Part shown: positions 35,490-48,691 of the stretch, piece after piece
Layout: every line of letters starts with the position of its first letter
Numbering within the stretch: position 1 is the first letter of the stretch
Origin: Meloidogyne chitwoodi
Lineage: Eukaryota; Nematoda; Chromadorea; Rhabditida; Meloidogynidae
Assembly: GCA_015183035.1 (NCBI GenBank)
Contig: JACZZP010000002.1
Location: 1,984,001-2,048,000 of the forward strand
DNA length: 64,000 nt
Reading direction: 5' to 3'
Translations under genes and position numbers: made by a program
Notes under the pieces: model-generated
What the model saw: the letters and a program-made list of their open reading frames with translations, nothing else
Databases searched by the model: none
Told to the model about the DNA's origin: nothing

Positions 35490-38400
35490 ATGGAAGAAAA
35501 GCCATCAAATTCAAATAATTATAAAGAATTTAAAAAAATACAAATAGAAGAAAAAGAAAACGATGCAACAAATTCTTCAAGTATTTCACTAACAGAAACA
35601 GCTAAAAATAAATTTACAAAAGGAGACCAAGAAAATCAGAAAAATATTTTTGTTGATAATTTGGCAATAAATAAACAACAACAAACTAAAAAAGACTTTT
35701 CTCAAATGAACAACAAATTTAATAATAATAATAAAAAAGAAATGGCTGGTTAGTTGTTTTACTTTAAAATCATAATAAAATAAAGTTTACAATCTTAACA
35801 AAATTTATTATCTTAAAATAAAGCCCATAATAAAAAATTATTAATGTCACAATGTTAAGCAAAATTTAGTCCAATATATAAATCAAGTTTACAATAAAGT
35901 TTACAATCTAAGTGTCAATTAAGTTTGTAATTTTATTAAGATAAAGTTACAATTAAGTTTACAATTTTATACAAATCTAAAACTTGGATTCTCAATCTTA
36001 ATCTCACAATATTGACAAAATCCTTTTCACAAATTTAAAAAAATCAGAATTGTTTTAATTTAATAAATTTTAATTAATAAAAATCAATTGCATTTCATTC
36101 TTCTATAGTATTTAATTTAATCTATCCAAAATAAAAAAATATTATTATATTTTAGAAAAATCTAATCTGGATACACAATTACAACAACAAAAAAACAATT
36201 CATTAAAAACAACAATACAAAATATTTTAAAATCACCACTAAAACATCCACCACAAACAACTATTCTAAACAAAGTAAATTCGAAAAAACAACAACAACC
36301 ATTAGTTGTTATTCCAAAAAGACGAAAACATAAAAATTTAATTTCTAAACGTAAAGGAAATAGAGGAATATTAGGTTGGTATTTATGGGATAGTTTATAT
36401 ACCTTTTTAAATAGACAATTCATTATAATAATAAAACACAAATTGAAGGCCACAATCCAACCCAATAATAATTTAAGAAAATTTTATTGTTTTTTTACCT
36501 CGTAATTTTACTTAAAAAATATCTTCATTCTCATTTAAAAAAAGGACTTTCTCCTTTTACTTTTTTGTACTCTTTAAGCATTTTTTCATTTACTTGAGAG
36601 GGTAGCTGTTATTTTTTAAAATAGATAATAAATCTAAAACTTATTTTTAGTGAATTGTCTATTTTATAGTACTTTATAGTGTATTGTCTCTTTTAAAAAT
36701 TAATTTTTATTTTTTTTTAATTTTATAAATTATCCATCCTGACAGGTTCTTCAATGAGAAATTGTGTTTCTGATCCGCAACTTTATCGTGGATTTAATCA
36801 TTGGAATAATTTTTGCCTTGAAAATAAAAATAAAGAAAAATTATCATCTACTAAACAAAATGAATTTTCAAAGAAAAATCTTTTTTCTTCATTAGAAGAA
36901 AATAAAAGACCTACAGATGAATTTAAAAATAGAATAGAACAATTGGATGTTGCAGCAGCTAAATTGCTTGCTGTAGCAGAAAATTTTGAAGAAGATGAAC
37001 GTTATTTGATGGCTGCTTCAGCTTCCGAACGTTTAGAAGCAATGGGAATTCCTTCACCAAATATTGGAGAACAAAGGAAAAATCAACAAGAAATTGAAGA
37101 GCTTAAGCCAAAGCAAATTTTTAATCAATCAAATTTAAAAAAGAAAATTAACAACAATCAACAACATTTAACTGAACAACAACAACCATCTTCTTCTTTG
37201 GCTAAAGGAACTTCAATAAGATTAGCGCAAGAAAGGTTAGCATTTGCTGCAGGTGGTCGTCAACATACAACTGGAGGATTATCTAAAAATACAAATATTG
37301 GTAAAATTGGAATTATTCCTTCATTAGATATTACTACATGCACACCATCAACTTCTACTGCTATAAATTCATCTTCAACAGAACAAAAAAAGATTTTGGC
37401 TACTCCAATAGAGGGAATTGAACAAATAAATAAAATAGAAGGAGAAAATTCTGGAGGAAATTTAGAACGTAAAATTTCTGCAAGAAGACGCAGAATTGAA
37501 GATCTTGCAAAGATTAAAGAAGAATTAAGGAATACAAAATTACCTTCTTCATTTTCTAATCCAAAGAGAAAAAAAGAAAGAGAACAAAAACAAGAGGAAT
37601 TAGAGGATGCGCAGGCGAAGAATACGGTAGATGCTGTTTCAGCAGCGTTTCACACAACTACAAACACTGAATGTTAGTAAATTTGTAAAATTAAAATTTA
37701 GGTAATTTAATATTAAAAATATAAATTATAAACAAAACTTTGTAGTTTAAATTTAATTTTTAAGTTAGGAACTTAAGAGTGTAATTTATCAACATCAACT
37801 TGAATTTGTAAAGTTTATTATATAAACCTATTAAGAATTACAAATTCAAGTTTGTAAAATTAAAGTTTAATTTAATAGTAAAAATTTAAATTACAATCCA
37901 AGCCTAGTCTAAAGTTTATTTTTAAATTGCAACTTTTAATTTTTTAAGTTACGAAATTAAAATTGTAAATTATCTAATTATTGTAATTAGAAATGTAACT
38001 TGAGTTTGTAAATTTTATAAAGTATGCGATTGTAATTTTAAAATTCATATTTAATATAATAATTTTATTAGTATTTTAAGTTTGTAATTTTAAATTATAT
38101 TTATTTTATCTCAATAGCTTCTCAAGTTGCTCAAACTTCTTCCTCAGCAATTCGACCGTCAGCTACAAATACAGCTAGTAGTGTATTTGCAGCAAAACCA
38201 CCAGCATCCCCTTCATTATTAGCTAGGCGTGAGTTGAATAGACTAGCAAATCGGCGTGATCCCGATGATGGAAAAACAAAAACTTCGGTAGAAGAACAAA
38301 AGCAACAACTTTTATCTCCAACTTTACATACTCGAAAAATTAGTGGTCGTTTGCGTTCTGGAAAAATTTCGCCAAATATTACATCTTCAACAAATGCTTC

Positions 38401-41400
38401 TTCACTTATACCTTTGGTAGCTGTTCCAATTGAACAACAACTTGATGATGCTCCTCAACCTTCTTCTTCTCCTATTTTTGTTCCAAAATTTAGGCAACCG
38501 CCTGAACATCGTGCAGCCAGAAGTGGATTAGCTAAAACTCTTAGTCTTTATTCTTCTATTGAAAATAAAAGTGATAATTCCCAAAAAACATCAACAAACG
38601 ATGATGGTGAAACAGAAAATTCAGAAAGACGTGAAGAGCATTCACAAGCACCACCACCATCATCACATAAATTATCACAAGTAAAATTATAATCTTTTTA
38701 TTTATTATTTTAATAAAATTTAATTTTTCTTTAGAGTAAACCCCTTGATTTCAAAGCAACAGTACAACTTGAAAATTTTTCTAAACAATCTGACGAGAAA
38801 AATGAAGATGAAAAGAAAGGAGAAGAAAAGGAAGAAGAAGAAGAGGAAGATGATGACGGCGATGAAAGCTATGAGACTCCAGGGGAGTCAACTACTGAAG
38901 CTAAAGTTCCTGTTCTAAATTTATTACGTCATCAACGGTTTTAATTATTAAAATTAATTTTTTTTATATTTTGTTTCAGTTTTTTATGCTTTTATTTTTT
39001 TAATTTGCTTTTTTTGTTTGTTTATTTTTAATTTCCAAATTTTGTTTGCTTTGAATTAATTATTTTAATTTTTAAAAATACAATTTGATTATAAATTACA
39101 AACTTAAATTACACTTTTAAAATAAAAATTAACTTTAATATGAAAGTTGGATCATAAATTAAACTTTAATTTTACAAACTTAAGAATATACTAACCATCA
39201 ATGCTTGATGAGATGTGAAATGACCGGTTGAAAGTTGTGTGAAATGCTCTAACAAAATTTTTAATTATTGTTAAAAATAAATATAATTACTTTTAGGCCA
39301 AATTCTGGTCTTATTCAAAATCCTCCAATTCCACCACCTCCATATCCTGGTCCAAAAATACAACAAAAATCATCAGCTCAAACAAATTCATTAATAGCTT
39401 CATTACAATTACCTCCATCTGTTTGTGCTAAAGTTGAAAAAATTATTTCAGGTGGAGGTAGTAGCGGTGGAAATGTAAAGAAAGGAGTAAGTAAATTTGT
39501 TTAAATAAAATTATTAATATTTTAATATTTTTTTAAATATTTTTAAGCATGACCAAACAATTAGAAAAGGAAATTTGAATGAAAGTCAAGGAACACGTCC
39601 TATACAGGATGATAAAGAAGGGCATTTACTTTATCACAATGGACAAATTATTGATAACAGATGTATTATATTATTTAAATTAATATTTTTTTTAAATATA
39701 GACAAAATAATTTAAACAAAATACCCCAATTATAAAAAAAGTTATGCCAAAATTAATCAAAAAAAAATAAAAAATGTCGTGAATTTAAATTTAAAAAAAA
39801 ATTTAAATTTATTTAAAAAAAAATTTTTTTCAGTTGAAATAATTAAAACACTTGGAGAAGGAACATTTGGAAAAGTTGTACAAGTTAAAGATTTAAGAAT
39901 TGGAAAAAAATCTACATCAACAAAAGCTTTAAAAATAATAAAAAATGTGTCAAAATATAGAGAAGCTGCTCGTTTAGAAATTAATGTTTTAAGAAAATTA
40001 AAAGAAAAAGATCCGGAAAGTAAACATTTGGTTATTCAATTATTAGACAGTTTTGATTATTTTGGACATGTTTGTTTTTAAATTATATTAAAATATAAAA
40101 TTAAAATATTTTTTAAAGATTTGTCTTTTGTTCGATTTGTTGGGATTAAGTGTCTTTGATTTTATGGTTTTTAAAATTTAATTTGAATAATATTTTTTAA
40201 TATTAAGAAAATGAATGATTATAGACCTTATCCTTTGGATCAGGCGAGATATATTGCTTATCAGGTTAAAAATTATTTTATTTTAAATTTTAAAAGTACA
40301 AAATATTTAATTAATTAAAAATTTTAAAATTATTTTTAACAAAAATATTTATTTTTTTTTAAATTATTATTTTTTTCAGTTAGTACACGCAGTTAAATTT
40401 TTACATGAAAATCGTTTAACACATACTGACCTAAAACCTGAAAATATTCTTTTTGTATGCAGTGATTATGTTAGTATACCACAGGGTAATTCTGATGAAG
40501 GAAGAAGAAAAAAACCAATGCGAATTGTTAAAGTAAATAAATAATTAAAATAAATAAATAAATTTAATTGGTCTTTAAATTGGTTAATTATTTATTTTTC
40601 TCTAATTAATTAATTATTTAAATTTTATTTTATTTTAATTTTAAGGATGCAACAGTTCGTTTAATTGATTTGGGTTCAGCTACTTTTGATCATGAACATC
40701 ATTCAACAATTGTTTCTACAAGACATTATAGAGCTCCAGAAGTAATTTTAGGTATATTTTTAAATATTAAATATAAAAATAAATTTAAAAAATAAAAAAG
40801 AACTTGGTTGGTCTCAACCTTGTGATGTTTGGTCAATTGGTTGTATTATGTTTGAATTATATACTGGACAGACTTTATTTCAAACACATGATAATCGAGA
40901 ACATTTGGCTATGATGGAAAGAATTTTAGAAAATATACCTTATAGGATGGGAAGAAAAACAAAGTAAATAAAATAAATAAAAATAATAAATAAAAATAAA
41001 TAAATAAATAAATAAAAGGTTAGGGATGGGCGAAAGATCAAAAAATTGGTTGTTGCAAAAAATTAAAATTTTTTTTAAGTATCCTTAATTAACTAATATT
41101 AATTAATTTTTTTTAAAAAAAAGTTTAAATTAATATTTAATTAAAGAATAATTAAAATTAATTATTTAATTATTTTAAAAATATTTTTAAAATAAATTAA
41201 TTTTAGAACAATTATTAATTAATTTACTAATAAATTTTAAATAATTTTATAGAACAAAATATTTCTACCACGGCAGATTAGATTGGAATGAAAGAACATC
41301 TGCTGGACAATATGTAAGAGACAATTGTAAACCTTTAATGGTTAGTTGTTTGATATATTTTTATTTATTTAATTAAACTTGAATTAAACTTAAGCGTTAT

Positions 41401-41729
41401 ATGCAATCAAACACTGAAGAACATCAACATCTTTTTAACCTTATTGATAGAATGTATTTATTTAATTTATTTTTTATTTATTTATTTAATTTTTATTAGT
41501 TAATTTATTTATTTAATTTTTATTAATTAATTTATTTATTTTTAGTTAAATTTAAAAAATAAAAAATAAATTTAGGTTAGATTATGAACCAAGTTCTCGT
41601 ATAGTTTTGGCTGAAGCACTCAGACATGTATATTTTGATCGTTTAGATAATACACTTAGAACACTTGTTGATGGAGGTAAAAATAGCAATAATGATGGAC
41701 TAAATGGGTTTGGAGGGAGAATTGTTTAA
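35490..41729 (+). CDS. CLK/LAMMER dual-specificity protein kinase, 1,179 aa
   Basis: Sixteen exons (35490-35748, 36156-36374, 36746-37672, 38118-38680, 38735-38937, 39297-39486, 39548-39662, 39834-40069, 40119-40166, 40208-40264, 40380-40532, 40646-40751, 40801-40963, 41253-41340, 41395-41453, 41576-41729) join in phase. Residues 1-824 are low-complexity, rich in Ser, Gln, Lys and Glu with basic clusters, a strongly acidic run and a [10 protein letters not shown] segment. The kinase domain (about 825-1160) has GEGTFGKV, the ATP-binding Lys in [19 protein letters not shown] in place of [15 protein letters not shown] and the family signature [10 protein letters not shown]. CLKs phosphorylate SR splicing factors in the nucleus; the Caenorhabditis relative is MADD-3. 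The long head makes this far larger than vertebrate CLKs (about 480 aa). Confidence 0.92.
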
Positions 41730-43032
41730 TTATTTTTTTAAATTTGATTTCTTTAATTTTAAAGACTTTTTGGTTTAAAATTAACCCAAAAAATTATATT
41801 TTTTAAATTAAAATTAAATTAAGGCTGTCAAATTAAAATATTAAAAATAAATAATTTAATTGTAAAAAATAAGCAAATTTGACAGCCCTGAATTTTAAAG
41901 TCTTTTATTATTTTGCCATCACTGTTTTATTTTGATTTATGGGTGTTTCTTCATTAAAACAAATTGTTTTCTGCCTTAACAAATTAAAAATCTCTAACTA
42001 GTTAATAATTGCCTATATATTGCTCAAATTATAATTTAATTAACCCTTCCCGCGTGCCAATAATATTTTTATTGAACATTTTTGTTAGATTTATTTTTAT
42101 GTAATTGTATTTTATTTTGCTCAATTTTATTTTTGTTAGTTTTGTCATTTAAAATGTAAATTTGAATAAAAATTGCCAAATTTGTTATTAATCGGTAAGG
42201 GCAAAACACCATCCGACCAGAATACCTTCCACACATAGAATAAATTTTAACAATAAGTCATGAATCAAAAACTGTTACATAGTGTGTTTGTTTAATTTAT
42301 ACTTTTTTAATTTTAAAACTTTAAATTGTAGAAGAAAAAATAATATGTACATTTAATTTAGTAAATGGTTGTTTGAAGTTGATCTATAAGGTAAGTTGAT
42401 CTATAGGGTCGGACTCCCTATATTAATGCCTTAATAGATAAAAAATAGATATTATGTGTATTTGGCAGAGGAGATCATGTGAATAAGTTCATACACATTT
42501 CATAAATTGGACACTTTTTAAGAAGAGTTGTACTTCTTACGGACTTTTTCTGCGGACAAATTATTTTATGTATTATTAGCTGTGTTATTTAATTTTTTCC
42601 TTAAGATACCTAATAAGAGTTTACAAGGAATTTATTCACACAAATATGCATAAATATTTTTACCTAGTAATTTCATATTTATTAATAAATTAGTCTATTA
42701 AATAATTCAAACTCTAAAAAATTTAACTTAATTATAATTATACGAAAAAATCAGCTTTTAGTTGTGCGGAAAAAAATTCTGTTATCATACACCTTTTATT
42801 GCCTCAAGAAAAAATCAAATAACACTACTAATAATAATAAATAATTTTTCCGCAAAAAAGGTCCGCAAGAAGGGCAACTCTTCTTAAAATGTGTCCATAA
42901 TTTATCTCCTCTCTCTCTATTAATTTATTAATTGATAGTTTAAGTAGTAGTATATCCATTTAATTAGTCAAATTATTTATTTACTATAGCTATTTAATTA
43001 ATATATTAATTTAATTTTAGAATTTTATTTAA
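41730..43032. other. Intergenic region downstream of the kinase
   Basis: No coding exon seen. It contains the foldback element at 42509-42896; the remainder is A+T-rich and must include the promoter of the secreted gene at 43033. Confidence 0.55.
42509..42896. mobile_element. 388-bp foldback element with GCGGAC-motif arms
   Basis: The left end GGACACTTTTTAAGAAGAGT and the reversed right end GGACACATTTTAAGAAGAGT match. Both arms continue through CTTCTTNCGGAC and TGCGGANAAATTATT. The match may extend outward through ATAAATT. No exact 8-bp duplication was found. The arms share the TGCGGACAAA motif with the element at 60451. Confidence 0.75.
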
Positions 43033-44226
43033 ATGTTATTAAATAAATTTATTTTATTTTTATTAATTTTTATATTTTTATTATTAATTACTAATTTATT
43101 ATGTATGAATAGTGATTCTGATTATGAGGAAAACTCATTTGATTCTGATAATGAAGATAACTTATCTGATAACGAATATAACTTATCTGATCCTGATTAT
43201 GAGGATAAGTCATCTGATTCTAATAGCGAAGATAATTTAATTGATTATGAGGAAAACTTATCTAGTTCTGATAATGAGGAAAACTTATCTGATCCTGATA
43301 ATGAGGAAAACTTATCTGATTCTAATTATGTAATTTTTTAAAATAACATTAATAATAAAAAAAGGTGTTAGATATTCTCTTAAGCTCCTTCTTAAATCTA
43401 AAATTTATTTCTTAAAAAACCCTCAAATATTAAATTAGACAAAATAAAATTATAATACCGGCTAAGTTTCCTGCCATCTTATGTTAGCTAATAAATTAAA
43501 AAGAAAAGTTATCCATCGGAAGTGAAATATTAGAGCGATAATAATCATTGGAGATCTCTTAGGATTAGTCAAATCTAATATTTTTGTTATTTTCATTTAT
43601 TTAGTTAACCATCTTATTAAATAGAAAATTAAGGAGCCCTACACAACTTTTAGTGCTTCATCATCAAATACAAAAAGAGAAACTAGTAAAAGAATAAAAT
43701 TATCAGATGTTAAAGAAACAACTAATAAAAGACAAAAAGTTTCAAATAAAAATGTTAAAAAGAAATCAAGGTAAAAAACAAATTTCATGGGCATAAAATA
43801 TTAAATGAGTTAGGGGTAGTTTGTCCATTCGTTGATTTTGTCTGTTAGATAATTTAGTAAAAACGCCGATATGATAAAAAGTCCTTTGTTAACCTCAATA
43901 AGCTATTAAATAATATAAAAAATTAAAATTTATTAAATTAGTATATTTATAGAACTGGAATAGCACGGACTATCAGACAAGGAAAAGTTGCTGAAAATCA
44001 AAATATAATTTTTACAGCTAAGGAAATTGTTAAAAGAGAGTTTTATTTAAATGAAAAATTATCTAATGATGTGCTTAACTATTACTTATGCATGGATAAA
44101 ACAAATAATAAATTTGTAAAAGCCATAGATGATTACAATAGAAAAACAATTGTTCAAAAAGCAAAAGATGAAATAGAGGTCTTTTTTATTTTTAGTGATG
44201 TCTTTATATTCCAGTCTTGTTACTAG
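43033..44226 (+). CDS. Secreted protein with acidic repeats, truncated by a hAT-like insertion
   Basis: Exons 43033-43329, 43634-43770 and 43953-44226 join in phase. Residues 1-24 are a strong signal peptide. Residues 25-99 are an imprecise repeat of the type EENLSDPDN/EDNLSDNE, extremely acidic. The rest is basic, with Lys/Arg-rich and Thr/Ser stretches. The frame runs straight into the element at 44224, whose first bases supply TAG. Without the element and one copy of its 8-bp duplication, the frame would continue from 45393 to a stop at 45453-45455. I do not recognise the family; a secreted protein of mixed charge fits effector-like genes, but this is inference. Confidence 0.55.
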
Positions 44227-45384
44227 AGATAGAACTTTTCAAAAAGCCGGGCCCGGAACCTGGACTTTTTTTCCTGATTACCACCTGGGCCGGTTTTTCC
44301 AGATAAAACCGGGAAAACCGGTTAGCCCGGAAAAACCGGATTTTTTCAGACCGGGCCCGGACCCGGTTTTTTTTAAAATGAATGCTAGTGAATTTCAGTG
44401 GCGCAGGCGAAAATTTTCGAAATAAATTTAAAACTAGTTGCCAAAAATTCACACTTTTTAGCGCCGCAGGCAAAAATTTTTAAAATTTATTGCCCTCTAA
44501 TTGCCAAAAATTCTTTTTGCTGCCCAAAAGAAACTTTTAAAAGGCATCTCCTTGGAACTATTTATTTACACCATCTTTTTTTTCATATTGTCCCCAATAC
44601 CCAAAGCAGGGATCCTACCGACCCGATTCCTTAAAATCGGGAATTCCCGACGATTTTTTTGTCGTGAATTCCCGATTCACGAAGATCGTGAATGGAAAAA
44701 TTTCGGGAATTCCCGATTCCCGAAAATCGGGAATTGATTTTTTGTCGGCAGGATCCCTGATCCAAAGGATCGGAATCAGATGGAGGTCTTTCGTTAATCG
44801 CTAGATGAAGGCAAATAATCAATTATATTTGGTTGTTTTTCCTTAGATTTCCTTTCTTTATTCTAATGTTTTGTATTTTTAAGCATAATCTGAGTTTTAA
44901 AAGATTTGACCGTTCCTTTAGTCAATTCAAATTCATGTTTTTGCCGTCCTTTGGCCTTACATTCAATACATTCCGCTTTTGTACTTGATATTTTGTTAAA
45001 AAGACTGATATCCCAAATTAAACTCATTTATTTATTATTTAGCTGCAAAAAAGATGAATAATGTATTCTCCTATTCCCCTATTAGAGTTATAGATTTAAT
45101 ATGAAAAAGCTAGAGAAAGAAAGGAATTTAACAAAACGCCAAAAATGCAATAAAATTAAATTTTATGAAAATGTCATTTTGTCAAGAATATTAAAAATCT
45201 GAACGCCGGGCCCGGAGAAAATTTGCCGGGCCCGTACTCGGTTTTTTTTCTCAGAATCACACCCAGGCCGGTTTTTCCGGATAAAACCGGGAAAACCGGT
45301 TAGCCCGGAAAAACCGGAATTTTCCAAAAATACCCGGTTCCGGGCCACCGGGCCCGGAAAAAACCGGTCCGGGTTCTCTCTCTA
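44224..45384. mobile_element. 1,161-bp hAT-like element, duplication CTTGTTAC
   Basis: CTTGTTAC lies at 44216-44223 and 45385-45392. The inverted ends are TAGAGATAGAAC and TAGAGAGAGAAC. Subterminal regions are rich in CCGGGCCCGG and CCGGTTTTTCCGG motifs in both orientations (44250-44370 and 45200-45375). It has no transposase. A smaller element is nested inside at 44607-44759. It inserted into a coding frame. Confidence 0.88.
44607..44759. mobile_element. 153-bp nested MITE with GGGAATTCCC core
   Basis: The ends CAGGGATCCTACCGAC and its near-inverse are flanked by ACCCAAAG (44599-44606) and ATCCAAAG (44760-44767), an 8-bp duplication with one mismatch. The interior repeats CGGGAATTCCCGATT palindromes. 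The end sequence resembles that of the element at 18998. Confidence 0.8.
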
Positions 45385-45607
45385 CTTGTTACTGCCCCAT
45401 CATTCACATATATTCAGGCATAAGTATCAGTATAAGGAAAGTCAAATGTGTTTAAAAATATCCTTATCAAATAACTAATTTTCGATATGCTTGATAGATT
45501 TGTCAATTTTTTTTCAAAAATAAGGGAAGAAAACCTTATTCAATTTTCCTATTATTTTCCCTTGGGCAGCCACCAAGTTCTTATTTTAATCATTTAGTAG
45601 TGAAAAT

Positions 45608-46572
45608 GGCTCTATGACAATTGCACAATGGGCCGATTGCACAGTGGGACAATTGCACAGAGGATAATTGCACAGTGGACAACTGCACAGTAAAGTTGGT
45701 TAAGTGGTTTAGTTTGATTCCTCAAAAAATGGTAAAGCAATAAATTGGTAAAGAAAAATTGGTAAATAAGCCAAAATTGGACAAATCGGTATAGGCCAAA
45801 ATCCGATGAAGTGTTTCAGAAGGCCTTGAAACTCGTAAAAAGGTTAAGTGAGGTTGTTCCATAACAATCCCCTGATGTTCTAACCAGAGCTGTTCCCTTT
45901 TCTGTAAAGACGAAACTACTAAGTCTCTTCAGAGCGCCTGTGATAAAGACCACTCTCTCGTGTGATAAAGACGCAGAAATTGTGTACAGTCCTGGAAAAG
46001 AGCAGGTCATGTGACGTTTCTCTGACCTCAACTATCCACTGGTCAGTTTTTCTGCGTCTTTATCACACGAGAGAGTGGTCTTTATCACAGGCGCTCTGAA
46101 GAGACTTAGTAGTTTCGTTTTTACAGAAAAGGGAACAGCTCTGGTTCTAACCATCCTCATCCTACATGCAATTTAGGTATTACCAATGGGAATAGATTGA
46201 GAAGGAACAAATCTTGAACGAATATAATAGTGACCGGTGTGAGGAAGAATACCGGTCGGAATTTAAGGGATTCTGAGTCCAAAATCCCATCTTCTAAAAT
46301 GAATCCCGAATCGGGATTCAGAAAGTGCAATTTTGCCGTTCTCTAAATGTAATTTATTAAATAAAAAACAATTAACATTGAAAAATGGAAATACTTCACA
46401 TTTTTTAGTGTAATAAGATTAAAAAATCTAATTAATACTTCCTTTATTATTTAATTTTACAGTGAAACTAAACCACTTAACCACCCTTACTGTGCAGTTG
46501 TCCACTGTGCAGTTGTCTGCTGTGCAATTGTCCCACTGTGCAATTGTCCCACTGTGCAATTGGGCGGCCACC
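45608..46572. mobile_element. 965-bp foldback element with GCACAGT subrepeat ends, duplication GTGAAAAT
   Basis: GTGAAAAT lies at 45600-45607 and 46573-46580. The arms of about 100 bp are tandem copies of GGACAATTGCACAGT in opposite orientation (45628-45700 and 46490-46565). A second palindrome lies inside: about 45880-45975 and 46055-46150 are inverted copies carrying CACTCTCTCGTGTGATAAAG. Ends begin GG and end CC, as in the 9698 family. There is no transposase. Confidence 0.9.
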
Positions 46573-46944
46573 GTGAAAATCAACAAATCGATCAAAAGGT
46601 TAATTTTTATTCTGCACTTTAACAAGGTTAAAACAGTGAACTATGATGATGCCAGTAAGCCTATTTGCTCAAGCAAAAATAGAAATTTATTTCTCAATTT
46701 CAATTTTAAATAGAGATCAAGGATAGTGATATTTTTACATTTTTTCCATATTTTTTCCATATTTGAGTAAATAATTTTCCTATAAGTTATTCTCGTTTAT
46801 ACACTGAAGAGATAAAAAGGCGCTTCTGGCTGTCCAAGGGAAAATTGAAAATAATAAGAAAAAGAAAAATTAGAAAAAAGGAGGGAGAATACTACTACAA
46901 GACTCCATTTCAAAATAAAATTTTTTTATCAAAAATATATTTAG

Positions 46945-48384
46945 GAAGATTTAAGCCAAGGAATATGTATTTTATATTTCTATGGAAATTTATCTCTAAA
47001 AATTATATCTAAAGTTGTAAAAATGGATACCTCTAAAATAGCAATAATATTAAATGAAAGAAAAGTTCGTCTATTTAAAGATGGGAGAAGTCTAAAGTAT
47101 TTTTTAATCATTTTTAATCCTATATTTATATTTTAAATAAATTATATTATTTAGAATAGGAACAGCTAATGATGTTGAAAATATAAAAGAAATAATAAAT
47201 ACAAAATCAAAAGAATTTTGTGGAATAAAAAAATGGGAAATAAATAAAAATATTAATATTAACTTATTCCCCGCAAAACAATTTTTTCAAAAATTATTAA
47301 AAATGGCTAATGATATTATTAATCCAAAAAATAAAAATATAATTGAAGCAATTAATAAAAATAAAATATTTAAAGAATTAAATAAAGATGAGTTTATTGG
47401 GAATAAATTTGGAAATAATTTAGAAATATATTTAATAAAATTTAAAGCAATAATTTCTGATTTTTGTTTTCAATTAGAATTGCATTTTAACAGTAAGTAA
47501 AATTAAATTGAGTTTAATTGGATCAAGGTCTCGGTTTGATAGTTAGGGAATTTATACTGATTTTTATGTATCTCTATCAAATTTTTTATTATAAAAATAT
47601 TAAAATAAATTACTTTTTAAATATTTTAGAGCAAGAGAAAAGAAATTTGATTTATTTCATATTTAATAGTCGAATTAATCAACAATAGGACCTAAATGTT
47701 GGTCTATTCCATATCATAGATATAAGTTTTATTGAAATTCATCAATTCTAGGCTATTTTTTAGTTTGAATCTTTTAAATTTTGGAAACAAAAATAATTTA
47801 AAATTTTAGTCTGCAGTGTTAAAAAGGAGAATTTTTGTTATTTAGTTGGAAAATTCCAATTAATGGCAGTTATTCTGTTGTGAAATACCCAAATCCCGAT
47901 TAAATGTTTGGTCGGGATCCTAAACCTTTAAAACATGCTAAAATTATTTTTTAATTTTTATTTGGCTCTTTTAGTAAATATTAAACTTTCAGAATATTAT
48001 TTTATTAATAAAACTAAATTTAGCACGGAATTTGATATATGTTCGCAATCGTGAAGAAGCAACAAAAAATATTTTTGACTTTTTATTATTTCGTAAATTT
48101 ATTGAAATATTAAAATCAATGTTACCTTATAAATTAATTAATGTAAAAGAAAATACTGATTGTTCTAATTTTATAAATAATTTAATTGAAATATTTGTGA
48201 ATGTAAAGAAATACCTAAAAAATGTTTTAAATTAGATTTAAATAAAAAATATGAAAAAGAAACAGAAAATATAATTATTATGATTAAGGAAAAGATTAAT
48301 AAATTTATTAATGACTACTATATTAAAGAAGAACAATTAATATTTAACTTGCAACGTTTAGAAAAATTAGAGAAAAAAAATTAA
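46945..48384 (+). pseudogene. Unidentified gene, frameshifted near its 3' end
   Basis: Exons at about 46945-47101, 47156-47490 and 48024-48384 join in phase by GT-AG junctions and encode a Lys/Asn/Ile-rich, probably helical protein. Near 48200 the first frame reaches a stop at 48233-48235, while a shifted frame then stays open with the same composition to 48384 (ending in a charged coiled-coil-like stretch). One frameshift or an unrecognised tiny intron separates them. No start codon or signal peptide exon was found upstream. The family is not recognised. Confidence 0.4.
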
Positions 48385-48691
48385 AAAATGGTATTCCTTT
48401 ACCCATCAAGTCCGCTAAAAAATATTATACATTTTTTAACAAATTATTTTAGTAAGGCAGAAATTAATATTTTAATTTTGTCATAAACTGCTGCGATTTT
48501 TGTCAAAAAATAATTTAAAAAAATTTAGTTCATCAAAGATAATTCTCTAAAAAATTAATCAATATCAAGATAAATAAGCCCCACTAGATTCCTCCTTTTT
48601 TCGCTTACTTGAATTTTTACCATAACTTTAAATACTTGGAAGTTTTTTTATCATTTTTATAAATTATAAAATCAAATTCTTTAGTGGACAT

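Noticed and set aside
40965..41022. TAAA-type microsatellite in a kinase intron
   Set aside because: Ordinary simple sequence for this base composition.
44195..44737. Pro-rich open frames on both strands
   Set aside because: They arise from CCGGTTTT and GGGAATTCCC repeats inside the hAT-like element.
46428..46713. Open frames with repeating VQLSTVQLS or DNCTVDNCT
   Set aside because: Translations of the GCACAGT subrepeats of the 45608-46572 element.
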